Counted from the first letter of the stretch, positions 1-11,902 are shown. The stretch is DNA of 64,000 bases from Gigaspora rosea (GCA_003550325.1 QKWP01000362.1:224853-288852); one strand, 5' to 3'. Program-made: numbers and translations. Notes: generated by a model from the sequence alone, not told the origin.

Positions 1-835
1 TTTGTGAATCATAAGATTTAATAAAATTTTATTAATAAAATTCTATATAATCTTATGATTCACAAATTTTTATTAATTAATTCTAACAAAATGCACTAAG
101 TAAACTTGTTTAGCACCTAAAAATACATTCAATCAGCAGGATTTCTTTTATATTACTTGAAATTTGGAGAAAAGATGCTTAAATTTGACTTTTTTGATCA
201 AAAATCCAAAATTATACATCTTTTCTCCAAATTTCAAGTAAAATAAAAAACAACTCTGCCAATTTAATGTATTTTTAGATGCTGAACAAGTTTATTTAGT
301 ACATTTTGTTAGAATTAATTAATAAAAATTTGTGTAATTTAAGATTTTATAGAATTTTACTAATAAACTTTTATAAAATCTTATGATTCACAAAATTTTA
401 CTAATTATTTCTAATTTAATGCACTAAGTAAACTTGTTCTGTATCTAAAAATATATTAAATTGGTAGTATAGTTTTTATTTTACTTAAAATTTGGAGATA
501 AGATGTTAAAATTTGTTTTTTTTTTGATCAAAATCCAAAATTGTGCATCAAATCTCTAAATTTCAAGTAAAATAAAAATAAAACAGCTGTTTTAATACTT
601 TTTTAGGTGCTAAACAAGTTTACTTAGTGCATTTTGTTAGAATTAATTAATAAAAATTTGTGNTTACTTAGTGCATTTTGTTAGAATTAATTAATAAAAA
701 TTTGTGAATTATAAGATTTTATAGAATTTTATTAATAAAATCCTATAAAATCTTATGATTCACAAATTTTTATTAATTAATTCTAAAAAAATGCACTAAG
801 TAAACTTGTTTAGCACCTAAAAATACATATAAATA
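1..835. repeat. Array of two alternating palindromes (P1 and P2)
   Basis: Two palindromic units alternate. P1 is about 190 bp and reads from TTTAGGTGCTAAACAAG through a centre TTTATTAATAAA to its own complement. P2 is about 150 bp and reads from ACTTGAAATTTGGAGAA through TTTTTTGATCAAAAA to its complement. The same pair recurs at 35815-36440, 37513-37700 and 63560-64000. No coding potential is seen. Each unit could fold into a long hairpin. Confidence 0.85.
663..663. other. Single undetermined base (N), probable assembly join
   Basis: The N sits between two copies of the same 43-bp stretch (620-662 and 664-706), each starting TTACTTAGTGCATTTTG. An exact duplication around an N inside a palindromic array suggests an imperfect gap closure rather than biology. 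Confidence 0.75.
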
Positions 836-993
836 TATTTAGATTCAAACCAGTCTGCAGACTTCAGACCAGACCCAGACCAGACTCAAACTTGATTAAA
901 AAGTCTAAATATAAAAGTCTGGGCCCAGTTCGAAAATCAGACCAGACTCAGCTTGACTAAAGTCTGGTTCGAGTCCAGTCTGTAGGAGCACTA
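836..993. mobile_element. Terminal domain of a TIR element (right end)
   Basis: The palindromic array gives way to a GC-richer stretch of iterated CAGACC/GGTCTG motifs that ends TAGGAGCACTA at 983-993. The complement, TAGTGCTCCTA, matches the element end TAGTGCCCCTA at 35657, which opens a similar domain followed by the same palindromes. This is therefore read as the right end of an element whose left end lies outside the window. Confidence 0.6.
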
Positions 994-1024
994 AGGCAAA
1001 TCCTATGATCACATAATTTGCATG

Positions 1025-2135
1025 ACCAAAAAAGCCAATCAAAATTTGAACCAGAACTTTGTTCAAATTAAACCAATTCAGGTTCATTTGAACCAGAACT
1101 TGGTTCAAATTGAACTATTTAAAGTTCACTTGAACCAGAAATTGGTCCAAATTGAACTATTTCAGGTTTACTTGAACCAGAAATTGGTCAAATTGAACTG
1201 ATTCAGGTTTATTTAAACCAGAACTTGGTTCAAATTGACCATTTTGGGTTTATTTAAACAGAACTTGGTTCAAATTGAACTACTTGGAGTTTATTTGAAC
1301 TAGGGTTCCTCAAATTCAAATCAAATCAAATATTGGATCAATTTGAATTTGATCAAATCAAATTGACCCTGATTTGAATTTGATTTGATTCAAATCTTTG
1401 AATTTGAATTTGATTTGAATTTAAATTTTTAATAGTAATTTTTAAATCAAATCAAATATTTGTCAAATCAAATCAAATTTGGCCATATTTGAATTTGATC
1501 AAATCAAATATAGTTAAATTTGAATTTGAATTTGATCAAATATTTGATTCAAATATTTGAAGATCAAATCAAATTGCAGAACCCTAATTTGAACCAAGTT
1601 CTAAAAATTGAAACATTTTGATTTATTTGAACCTACTTTAGTTTATTTGTACCAAGTTCTGGTTCAATTGAACCACTTCAGGTTCATTTGAACCAAGTTC
1701 TGGTATTAAACAACTTCGAATTTACTTAAACCAGAAATTGGTTCTAATTGAGCCACTTCAAGTTCATTTAAACCAACTTCTGGTTTAAATGAACCTGAAG
1801 TGGTTCAATTTGAACCAGAACTTGGTTCAAATGAACTTGAAGTGATTCAATTTGAACCAAACTTGGTTTAAGTAAACCCAAAGTGGTTCAATTTGACCCT
1901 GAACTTGGTTCAAATAAACCTAATTTGAACCAGAACTTAGTTCAAATAAACCCGAAATGGTTCAATTTGAACCAAGCTCTGGTTTAAATAAATCTGAAAT
2001 GGCTCAGTTTGAACCAATTTTCTGTTTAAGTGAACTAAAATGGTTCAATTTGAACAAAGTTCTGGTTCAAGTGAACCCAAATTAATTTAATTTGGACCAA
2101 GTTCTGGTTCAAATTTTGATTGGTTTTTTTGGTTA
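1025..2135. repeat. Degenerate minisatellite of GAACCAGAACTTGGTTCAAA type
   Basis: About 20 diverged copies of a roughly 40-bp unit alternate TTTGAACCAGAACTTGGTTC with TGAACCTGAAGTGGTTC. Many copies are small palindromes. The array is interrupted at 1301-1586 by an inserted element. No gene is seen. Confidence 0.8.
1301..1586. mobile_element. hAT-like MITE with 8-bp target duplication
   Basis: The element starts TAGGGTTCCTCAAATT and ends AATTGCAGAACCCTA. It is flanked by ATTTGAAC at 1293-1300 and 1587-1594. Its interior is a chain of CAAATCAAATTTGAA motifs. An 8-bp duplication and a TAGGG-type end suit the hAT superfamily. The flank motif is common in the host minisatellite, so the duplication alone is weak evidence. 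Confidence 0.6.
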
Positions 2136-2146
2136 TGCTAATCATA

Positions 2147-2488
2147 TGGAGTGCTCTGTATTAAAAGGTCCCATTTTTACATTTATCTCATTTTGAGATA
2201 ATTGAGTTTAACCATTTGTTTTGATTTTCGGACTGATTCGGGATTAATTAAATTTCACGATTTTGATTGGTTAAAGAAGGCAGGTGACTATCGGATAATC
2301 TCGTGACGTGTTGGCTCTACGCAGCCTCATGTAATTTTTCTTTTTAAATTATCTTGATTTTTTATTATGCAAATCAACTTTTATTAATAATTGAAAAATA
2401 TCAATTATGTCAAAATTTACATGAATTTAATAAAAACTCATTTTTCAAAAAATTGTAAAAATGGGCCCTTTTAATACGGAGCACTCCA
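2147..2488. mobile_element. MITE with TA flanks and about 38-bp TIR
   Basis: The ends are near-identical inverted repeats, TGGAGTGCTCTGTATTAAA at the left and the complement of TGGAGTGCTCCGTATTAAA at the right. TA flanks both sides, as in Tc1/mariner or Stowaway-type elements. There is no coding sequence. The 70-bp element at 59326-59395 also starts TGG and is flanked by TA. Confidence 0.7.
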
Positions 2489-2608
2489 TATGATCATGGG
2501 TTTTGTATAGCCTAAAATTTTGGAAAAAACTTAACCTATATTCTGGAGCAGAAGGTGTCTGTTATGTGACTATATTTATAAATAAATTAAACTGATCAAC
2601 ACAGAAAA

Positions 2609-3440
2609 TTGCATGTTTTGCCTGTTATCATTTTTATAGTACTCTTTTTGCTTTTGTCGTTATTGTGTGGTATTTTTTTTGTGCTTTTGTTATCATTCTT
2701 GCAGTGCTTTTGTGACTCTTTTATGATGCTTTCATCATCGTTTAGTAGTGTTTTTGGTTGTTATTTGGTAGTGCCTTTGGCTATTGTTTGGTGCTTTTGG
2801 TCATTAGGACCCAAAATATATATAAATAGGTCAGGTTAATTATAAAATTACCAAAAATAAAAAGATCTGCAAAAAAACTCTTAAAATTAAGCAAAAAATT
2901 ACCATAAATAAAAAAGATCTGTATAAAAACACCCAAAATAAACAAACTAATACCTGACCTATCTATGTATATTTCTGGGTCCTGGTTGTCATTTAATAGT
3001 GCCTTTGATTGTGATATATTGTAGTTTGGTAGTGTTTTGGGTTGTAGTTTGGTAGTGCTTTTGGTTATAGTTTGGTAAAAGCTTTTGGTCATTGTTTGTT
3101 AGTACTTTTCATCATATTTGTTGATGCTTAGATTGTTATTAGGTGGTGCTTTGATTATTGTTTGGTGGTGCTTTTTGGTTGTCGTTTGGTAGTGCTTTGC
3201 ATTGATTGGTGGTGCTTTATATTGTTTGGTGATGCTTTACATTATTTGGTAGTGCTTTATATTGTTTGGTGATGCTTTTGGTTGTAGATCAGTAGTTTTT
3301 TGATTGTTATTTATTGATGTTCGTGGTTATTATTTGGTAGTACTTTTGTTGTTGCTTGGTAGCATTTTTAGCTATTGTTTGCTAGTCTTTAAGAAGTTTG
3401 TCTTGTTATGCTTTTTTTATAATTTTTTTATCTTTATTTT
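2609..3440. repeat. Minisatellite with GTTTGGTAGTGCTTTTGG units
   Basis: More than 25 degenerate units of 20-30 bp share TTTGGTAGTGCTTT. A MITE at 2806-2983 splits the array. The same theme (CGTTTGGTGC next to T-runs) appears at 48240-48430 and, in reverse, at 60330-60660, so these three tracts are probably one repeat family. Long open frames across it are by-products of the repeat. Confidence 0.75.
2806..2983. mobile_element. MITE family M1, copy 1
   Basis: The inverted ends are AGGACCCAAAATATA and its imperfect complement ending ATATTTCTGGGTCCT. The subterminal TAGGTCAGGTTA pairs with TACCTGACCTA. Inside are two copies of AAAAAGATCTG. It matches 9607-9785 end to end, and no protein is encoded. 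Confidence 0.8.
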
Positions 3441-4106
3441 TTTTGGTACTTTTCACTACTTGTATTTTTTTTAATAAAAAATTATTTTTTATAATATAAC
3501 TTAGTATACAGTATAATAAAAAAATTTTTTTGAGTTTTTTTAAAATTTGGACCAATTATATTTAGGCAGTACAGGATAAAAACTTATATTTCAGGCATAG
3601 GATAAAAGAGGTCCCCAGATATTTAGTACAGAGGTCGTACATTACGCATTTCAGCAAAACTTCCAAAATTTGAAAAACAAAAAAACAGTTTTTAGCAGTT
3701 ATTTTGGCATCTAGTAGTCCAATTTGAATGAACTTTTTTTTAAAATGAAGCACTCAGTGAGATGCATCTAACAAAAAAAAGTTCATTCAATTCAAATTAC
3801 TGGATCAAAGTTATTTAAGTAAATATAGTTTTGTTATTTTTAGCAAATTAGGTTAAAATTGGCCAAAATCTAGTTATGATCTATATGAGAGATGTTTGGG
3901 GTCCTGATAGCTGTCCTGATAAAGCTTCTACTCCAAATATAGGACAAAAATGCTCAAAATTTTGTTAAAATGCACAAATCTAAAAGTCATGTGATCTCTA
4001 TTTGTACTATATTATCCATGACTAGACCAGAAGAGTTAAAAACTAGCTAGAGATTAGCATTAGCAAAAGTAGAAGATAGAAATAGCAATTTTCTTGTAAT
4101 ATTTAG
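3441..4106. other. AT-rich spacer without recognised gene
   Basis: Mostly T-rich sequence. An inverted pair around TTCATTTCAAATT-like arms near 3715-3800 suggests a small decayed foldback. I see no gene, RNA or clear mobile-element end. Confidence 0.5.
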
Positions 4107-6525
4107 TAGTGTTCCGCATGGATCAGATCAGACAGATATTTTTAAAGATCCGGATCCGATCCGAAAACCGGATCGGATCCAAGTCTAGATTCAGATCCAA
4201 ATAAGAAAGATCCGGATCTGGATCTGTTATAGTTACACACCTCGCACAATATGATTGGTTGATACTATGTGTAACCATATTGGGTTGGCAAAAAATTTTG
4301 CGACGAACGATATAATAAATAATATTGTTAGATTCTTAACAATCTATCTCTTGGACATTGTTTAAAATTCAGATCTAAAATTATATGCACAGCGTGCAAG
4401 AATTGGAAAGGTTTTGAGTGCATAAACAACCAACCAGTTGCACATGTATGCATTTAAAAAAAAATTTTTCATGCACATATATTTTTATCACATATGTCCT
4501 CATAATATTTGCTGCTATGAAATGTGAATTTACTCTTTAATTATATTAATATTGAAGAAGTAAAATCTATTTTAAGTGCACTTTGTAAAAATACTACAAT
4601 ATACCAGTACGATTACATGAAATGTGTGAGTGATAGTTTAATTAATGTTTTTGGTATGGCCTATGCTAATTTTCGCTTAATCCTTTTTTAGTAAAAGTAA
4701 TGGTTTCATTTATTCATTTTTGGAAGGAGTCAACATTTTTACATATACTGTAATGTCATAAGTTGATTATGCAAACATGACGTTATTGATTATAAAATTT
4801 GAAAATTGTGCCATCAAATTTATAGTTTGCCTATTTAAATGTTTTAATTGGTTACCTGCGCATTATGACATTTTAGATCATTCAAAATTTATAATAGTAG
4901 TTACTATGATATTCTAGAATCTGTAATATTTTTGATCATCTACATGATTGGGATATATGGCCAGTTTGTTTACTTGATTATTGTGTGCGAATATTCTATG
5001 ATTACATTATCGTAATGGTTTGTCATAGATTATTACTACATTTTTGAGACTTTCTAAAATGAATTAATAAAAAAAAATCATTTTTTCTACCAAACTAGAA
5101 TTTTATATGATTATACTTATTTTATAATGGCCTCAATTCAACATCAACTCCAATAATTAAAATAAAAATGTTCTGTAATATCATACTTAGTATGTTCCTG
5201 GTTTTAGCACAACTGCTACCCTAATTCATTTCTGTCTACTTACAAACATTTACCATTGATTATTTATATATTACTGTATTATTTATAGTGATAGCGATAG
5301 TAATTGCTTAAATTAGAAAAGTAGTAGTTTCAAAATTACAAATTATTATTATTATAACTAATATCATTAATATATAGTATTGTTAATTTATTTTGTGCAT
5401 TGAAATTTAAAGTTCTCTCATGCACATAATTTTTTGTGCATAAAAATTTAAAATTTTTGTTGCGCATAACTTTTTGTGCATTGTTTTTATAAAATTTTAG
5501 ATGCACATTTGCGCACTTAACTTGTTAAAATTTTATGCATATAAAAATATATATGTGCACATGTGCATCGTGTGCATGCCAATTTTAAACACTGCTCTTG
5601 GACCATTAAAGATCTATCTCTTAGACCATTAAGATTTTTAACAGTTCAGAATAAACCGTTAAAATCTTAATGTTCTAAGAGATAGCAGATAGATCATTAA
5701 AATTCTTAATGGTCTAAAATAGACTGTTAAGATTTTTAACGTGTACAATAACTAAAAACTTCGAATTTACACAATGCACAACTCAATATTAGAAATAGAC
5801 CAACATTATTTAACACGATTTAATTATAGAAAAATTATAATAATTCCATCGCCATTTATAAATAAACTTTTTATAAATATCAAACGATAGAATCATAACC
5901 TTTCTAATACATGATGAAGCTATCTTATATATATACCACAAAATGAATAAAGTTGAACCTATTTATTACTTGAAAAAACAAATAAAATATAAGTTTTTAT
6001 TGCATTCTAAAATATACTAAAAAATCTCATTGAACTTATTAATTTCAAGATCCTGAAATTTAAAACTACTTACCAAAGGTATACACAGGTAGGGTGAATC
6101 CTAGAAATATACAAAATACTTAAAGCTTCATTCATAAAAAGTCTTCTGTAGCACTAAAAATATAAATGACTCTACAGCAACAACAATTTCGATAGCTTCA
6201 AGGTATGGCAACTCCAACGCTGATTCCGAATCTCGAAATTGGCCTAAAGACAACAACATTTTAAAAAATACAACTACTGTAAAAAAAAAAATGTATGAAC
6301 GGCGGTTACAATTTAAAAAAATTACTAACGTATGAAAAAAGTACTATATTCTATTTTCATCTGTAAAACTAATCAATTTGAATCTACTAAATATAGCCAA
6401 TCAGCATGAACGGATCCAAACGGATCCTTCAGATCAGATCCTTATTTGGATCCAGATTCAGCAGATCCTATAAATTGTAGATCTGGATCGGATCTGGGTT
6501 CTTGGATCAGATCTGCGGAACACTA
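4107..6525. mobile_element. 2.4-kb non-autonomous TIR element with GGATCC-rich ends
   Basis: It begins TAGTGTTCCGCATGGATC and ends GATCTGCGGAACACTA, an inverted match of about 11 bp followed at both ends by iterated GGATCCGGATC motifs. The interior carries repeated TCTATCTCTTAGACCATTAA units around 4340 and 5590-5720, interrupted by a nested insertion. No transposase is visible. The TAGTG start suits hAT, but the flanks show no 8-bp duplication. Confidence 0.65.
4357..5594. mobile_element. Nested insertion with TGCACA-rich ends
   Basis: It is bounded by GTTTAAAATT near 4360 and AATTTTAAAC at 5581-5590. Both ends are rich in TGCACA and GTGCAT motifs. It interrupts the TCTATCTCTTGGACCATTAA repeat of the host element. 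No coding region is recognised, and the exact ends are uncertain. Confidence 0.45.
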
Positions 6526-6870
6526 TGATTCACTACAGAGTAAATCATTCAAAAAATAGAATTTAATGAGGAACTGGAGTGCATACTAATAATACAGAAG
6601 GTTTGTGGAATGGTATAAATTAAATATAGCATCTAGAAAATGTTCTAAATATTTATTAGAAAAGCATCTTCATAGTATCTTTATGAATTTATTTGGTGAA
6701 GTAAATATAAAAATAATTTATTTGAAGCTTTTATTAATAATTTATTAATATAATTATATTATAATTAATTTTATTCTATAAAATATAAATATTTTTTTAT
6801 TAAAAATATTTTAATAAATATAAAAAAAGAAATAAAATTAAAATTGTATATATTTTTACTATAATTATTA

Positions 6871-6953
6871 ATTGACATGCAGTATTCAAAAAAAAGTATC
6901 AAGGTGGTGCAGCAACCGTGATGCCTTTTTTTTTAGTATTACCATATGTCAAT
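6871..6953. mobile_element. 83-bp foldback mini-element
   Basis: ATTGACATGCAGTATTC near 6871 pairs with the complement of ATTGACATATGGTAATAC ending at 6953. An A-run and a T-run continue the stem, and a GC-richer loop (GGTGGTGCAGCAACCGTG) lies between. Confidence 0.55.
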
Positions 6954-7084
6954 TTATTGATATCTAAAATAATAATTAATAATAAAAATAAGTAGTTGAA
7001 AGTTCCAGAGGTCGATCATTACGTAGCTATAATCTAGTGATCATTGAATCCTGATTGTTAGAAATTCACTTTTAGCCTGTGATA

Positions 7085-7162
7085 CTATCCATCATTTTCA
7101 TTCACTATAAAAGTCAAGGTTAATAATAAAAATATTGTTACAAAAATCAAATTTCCATTCAT
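7085..7162 (-). pseudogene. Relic signal-peptide exon related to the kinase gene
   Basis: The minus strand from 7162 reads MNGNLIFVTIFLLLTLTF and ends NENDG. This closely matches the first exon at 20267, MNGNLILISIFLLLATPF. Upstream sequence to about 7620 also matches the 19900-20266 region (for example TATGAAGAATTGATTTT). The donor GTAGG of the intact copy is GATGG here, and no downstream kinase or other exon is visible, so it is read as a decayed partial duplicate. Confidence 0.6.
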
Positions 7163-8324
7163 AATTTCTTTATAATTAGGATATTTTATATTGTTCAAAT
7201 TTTGAATATAAATTATTAATAACCTATGGTTCTTTTTATATAAAAAATTGTTTAATTTTCTTAAAATCATATACAAATTTCTAATCATTTTATGTTAAAA
7301 AATCAATTCTTCATAGCATGCACTTTATAAAAGTACCTTATGTATGTAGATTAAAGCTATATAATTTTCTTTTTTTAGCACTGTTCACTTTAATTAATAA
7401 TCATTTAATAACAAAACATATTTAACAGATACTGTAAATGATTTTATTTTATCAACAGTAGCTGTCGGTGAACAAAGCTGTTTACCAAAGAACATCAGTA
7501 AAGTAAACTATTATGAAATGAACTTTTCTTTATTAAAACAATTCTATTTGTAATTAATTGTCTGTAAAATAAGCTGTTCGTAATGTAATTGTCAATGAAA
7601 TAACACAATATTTATTATATTACTTTATTTTTGGAAGACTATCATTTGAATATACCAAAACGATTACATGTAATGTTAAAAGATCCTAATTAATGTGTAG
7701 CTTAGGTTTGAAAAATATTGGGTAGTTTATCTATTTAAAATCAACTAACTTTTTATGGTTGCATTCATTGCATAGTTTAAATTGTATATAAATTAATGAT
7801 TCTGTATTTATTTGGTTTGTTGTAGTTATTTGGTACTATCAATATTAGTTATAAAGAAAATCAAAATTAATCATTTGATTTAAGCAGAAATTGCATTATG
7901 TTTACAGTATTCATTCTAAGGTGAATGTACCTAATTCTGTGGATTTTTATTTGTCACATATAAAAGTTCGTTAAAAGATTGTATTTATTTGTAAAATTTA
8001 ATACCGGTATATAAAATATACAATCAATTTATTATTTAACTGTAAAATTTTTTTATACATTATATACTAAAAATTTTTTTTAATAATAAAAGTTACAACT
8101 TATATAATTTATGAGAATTTTAAAGCCATGGGCCTAATTCTGTGAATACATAATGAACTTGATTTTTTGTTAAGTAAATTGAACAAACATTGCTAAGTAA
8201 TATGTTTATTACACTAAATTATACTGTATATAATATAAAATTTTTTACAAGATTTGGCCAAGATTTTATTAATAGACTTGGCCACTTAAATGTATGGTAT
8301 GTACAAAAAATCAATTTTTTTCTA

Positions 8325-8800
8325 TGGACCATATATCCTGGGACCCTGTGATTTGATTTGGACGGTTTTGGTACCATTTGAATTGTCTCACTAGACAATT
8401 CGAATAATACCTAAATCATCCAAATTGGATCGCAGAATCACAAGATATACAATCTATGGAAATAGATTTGATCACAGAAAACACCTTATATCTCTGGATC
8501 CTGTAATCCACTTCGGATAATTTTAGTGCCATTAAATTTATCTTAGTGAGACAATTCGAATGATACCAAAATCATCCAAATTGGATTATAGGATCATGAG
8601 ATATACAATTTTACAAAAATATATTTGATCTCAAAAAATAATAAATATATCATTTATCTTAGGATATTGTAATCTAATTTAGCTAATTTTGGTACAGTAT
8701 TAGTACCATTAGAATTATCTCAGTGAGACGATTCAAATGATACCAAAATTATCCAAATTGGATCATGAGATCATAAGATATCACGAAATACAGACAACTC
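8325..8800. repeat. Three successive palindromic units
   Basis: Units at about 8325-8460, 8465-8615 and 8640-8780 each run from GGATCCTGTGATC-like sequence through TTTTGGTACCATT and TCTCACTAGACAATTC to the inverse. Related motifs (ACCAAAATG, CTCTCAATGAGAGG, GGATCCTGTGATTGG) occur at 17800-17960 and 42420-43510, so they belong to one foldback family. The short frame at 8737 is incidental. Confidence 0.7.
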
Positions 8801-9606
8801 TCTCTAATCCGAACTGCTGGGACTGCTTTTTTTTACTATGTAAAAATTTGGAAAAGTTCAGTTTTCAGAAAGTTATATATGGCTTATCTGAACTTTATAA
8901 TAAAATTTACAAATGTTCTAGGAGATTTTGTTCAGTTTAGAGAGAGTTTAATAGTGTTCAGTTTAGAGAGATTCAGATTAGAGAGAGGCAACTGTATTAT
9001 AATCCATGGAATTAGAACAATTCATGAAATTAGGTACAATCACCTTATATGATGTTATGATTATTAATATAGCTAAAACTTATACTATTCTTTGTTAGAT
9101 TAATAATTATAAATCGATTTTCATTATATGTTATACAAATGAATGTCTGATAAAACCCAGAGGATCTGGTCAAACTCATAGCTCAAAAATTTTATTAATA
9201 ATCTTTGTTTAAATAAATTAAGTATATTCTTATAGCTATAGATAATATACTTATAAAATTTTAGAATTATTTATTAATTTAATTTTTTATAAATAGCAAT
9301 TACTTTTTAGAGGTTTGGGATTTGTTCAGGTTTGGCCAGCAAATATACTCCCTTCTTTCACTATATTTAAGCCTTATAAGAAAATATTAAGAGTAGGGTG
9401 TATGTAGATCATTTTTAATATGATCTAAATGGTATTTCAAGTTTTTATATATACAATAAAAATTCATCACAAGCAATACTCTAACTATTTTTTCCAAACT
9501 TTGGTAGCATGCAAATTAGAACTTTTTATTTATAAAAATAAAAAATTTATACTTATTTATTTAAGAAAAATCTACTTTGCTATATTGCAAAGTTTCAGGA
9601 GATTCC
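8801..9606. other. AT-rich spacer, no gene seen
   Basis: GTTCAGTTTAGAGAG motifs repeat near 8930-8975. No coding sequence, RNA gene or clear element end is recognised. Confidence 0.5.
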
Positions 9607-9785
9607 AGGACCCGAAATATACATAGATAGGTTAGATTAATTATAGGGTTACTAAAAAAGGAAAGATCTATAGAAAAAACTTAAAAAATAAGCAAAAAAT
9701 TACTATAAATAGAAAAGATCTGCATAAAAAACCTCAAAAATAAGCAAACTCATACCTGACCTATCTATGTATATTTCAGGGTCCT
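9607..9785. mobile_element. MITE family M1, copy 2, with 7-bp flanking duplication
   Basis: Same structure as 2806-2983: AGGACCCGAAATATACATA at the left and the complement ending ATATTTCAGGGTCCT at the right. It is flanked by AGATTCC at 9600-9606 and 9786-9792. No protein is encoded. Confidence 0.8.
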
Positions 9786-10107
9786 AGATTCCTTATAATT
9801 TTTCTGGGTTATACAAATAACCAAAAACTTTTTTAGGAATCTAAAATAAATTATTACCAATCAGATTTAAGCTTTTCTATTCAAATATAGTAATAAGAAA
9901 GTTTTTAAGAAATGAACTTGAAGGTTTTAATAAATCACTACTGTTATATTTGTATAATTTTAGTATATTAGTATTAGGAAAATATTATAGAGAGATTAGG
10001 AATAGTACAAAATTTATTGAACCAACCAAATCTGTAGTATTAGTTTTATTAAAAGAACTTTTCTCTGTTCTTAAAAAGGAGCTATTTTTACTATAATTTC
10101 TATGATA
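9786..10107. other. AT-rich spacer, no gene seen
   Basis: No open frame with coding character, RNA gene or repeat was recognised. Confidence 0.5.
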
Positions 10108-10275
10108 GTATGATATCTTAGTACGATATTTTAGTACATTATTATAGTACATTATCATAGTACGTTATTATAGTACATTATTTTAGTACGTTATTTTAGT
10201 AGATTATTTTATTACGTTATCTTAGTACATTATCTTAGTACGTTATATTAGAATATTATCTTAGTATGTTATTTT
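10108..10275. repeat. Tandem repeat of about 14 bp (TTAGTACGTTATC)
   Basis: About twelve units of the form ATTTTAGTACGTTATC run head to tail with variation at the G/A of TACGTT/TACATT. Confidence 0.85.
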
Positions 10276-10866
10276 GAAAATCCCAAGTTTCTACAGATAT
10301 ATAAACTCTGTTTTTTCTTTCAAGGCAGAGCTGGTTCTGTTCTTTACAAATTTTCTTTTCTAAAAACACTTGTACTTAAAATATTATACCTAATAAATTG
10401 ATATTATCCTTTGACTATAAATTTTTATTTTTATATTTTGTTCTTTTTATTTTCTTGTTAATTTTCACATTCCTTACCCTCTACATGTTAAGTCAAGTGA
10501 TATAGTTTCTTGTACAAAAGTTACTATATTATACTACAAAATACTACGATAACAACTTTAGGTTTTGAAATTAATTAACTTGAACTAGTAAATTGGTAGA
10601 AAAATGGACTAACTTGTTGTAATCAACACAAGATCAAAAATGCATTAACATTGTGCTTGCAAAAATACTATACCCAGGAATAGCATGTTATGATATTAGA
10701 CATTTGAACAATTTGGACATTTGGACAACATCCAATTGTCCAAATAATTTTAATTAAACATAGTAACTTTTTTTATTGAACATTAAAAAAAAATTAATTT
10801 AATCTTGGCCTAAATTAAACTTAATTCAAACCAATATTTACTAATACAAAATATCTTTAATATATA

Positions 10867-11321
10867 GTGCAGGAACCCTTAAATCAACTAGTCCTATATA
10901 TGCGGCCAAATTTTGGGTTGGGTCGGAAGTTGGGTCGGATTGGGTCGGAGCCAATAAAATTGCAGAAATTTTGCAAATAAAAAAAAAAAAACAAAAATAT
11001 AGTATAAAAAAAAAAATTTTAACTTTTTTAAAAATTTTTTGAAAAATTTTTTTATAATTCTGCTAATTCTGGCCGGTATTATGGTAATTCTGGCCAAAAT
11101 TATAGCGGCCAAATTTTACGTTTATTAATAAAAATAGGTAACTTTAAACCTTTTCAGAAGTAGTTAAACTTAATAAATTAAAAAACTAATTCTATAGCTT
11201 TATTCTTAAAGTCTTTCTCTACATTTCTATAGAAAGAAAAATTGTCCTAGCTATACTAGTTATTTTTTTATAACAGTTTAAAAATTATCAATTTCGCTTG
11301 TTGATTTAAGGGTTCCCGCAC
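10867..11321. mobile_element. 455-bp TIR element with nested GGGTTGGGTCGG tract
   Basis: The left end GTGCAGGAACCCTTAAATC matches the complement of the right end, GTGCGGGAACCCTTAAATC, and the match extends through CAAC. A direct repeat GCGGCCAAATTTT at about 10901 and 11104 brackets an inner GGGTTGGGTCGG tract, as if a second insertion sits inside. No target duplication or coding sequence was recognised. Confidence 0.65.
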
Positions 11322-11567
11322 CGTATTATATATTTAAAAAGTATACTAATAATAATAATAATTATTATTATTATTATAAAAATATGCATATATACATATA
11401 TATTCATACTACTGGATCAACTTAAATCTATTTTATTTACAATATTTATATTTAATATTGGCTAATAAAATATCATTAATTAAACAGAATTTTAGAAACT
11501 GTAAAATGATTGTATTTCAAAACAAAAATAATAACAATAATTGATTTTATTTTTAATAATTTTAAAA

Positions 11568-11902
11568 CAAGTTTACTAAAACGCACCACTGGTAGTATGT
11601 GGCGTAATGTGAAGATCAATATAAAAAAATAAACAAAAAAAAAATAAGAATTTAATAAATGTTAAGTGAGAGTTAATAGTTAGGGGACATAGTATATAGT
11701 AAAATTTCACAAGAAATTTTTTTTTTAAAAAAAAATGGTGGTTTCATAGATAAAATTTTGAGTTAGAAGATATTTTTGAAAAAATAGCAAAATGACAAAA
11801 AATCCATGTTATACAAGATCTTTACATTACACTGCATTTAAAAAATGTGATTGGTAAAAATCATTGTGGTGTTGGCACTAGTAGTGTGTTTTAGTAAACT
11901 CG
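11568..11902. mobile_element. MITE family M2, copy 1
   Basis: The left end CAAGTTTACTAAAACGCACC pairs with the complement of the right end, CGAGTTTACTAAAACACAC, followed by a CCACTGGTAGT-type subterminal. The core (TATATAGTAAAATTTCAC, then an A/T run, then GTGGTTTCATAGATAAA) is shared with 27822-28185 and 43650-43860. It lies at the downstream edge of the duplicated locus A. Confidence 0.7.

Larger units (their letters stand above)
6526..8324. other. AT-rich spacer with eroded duplicate of a gene 5-prime region
   Basis: About 7085-7620 (minus) resembles the upstream and first-exon region of the kinase gene at 19900-20335, in opposite orientation. A foldback lies at 6871-6953. The rest is AT-rich DNA in which I see no gene. 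Confidence 0.5.

Noticed and set aside
905-1108. Open frame rich in QVL/NQI repeats on minus
   Set aside because: It is a translation of the GAACCAGAACTTGG minisatellite, with no start context or family.
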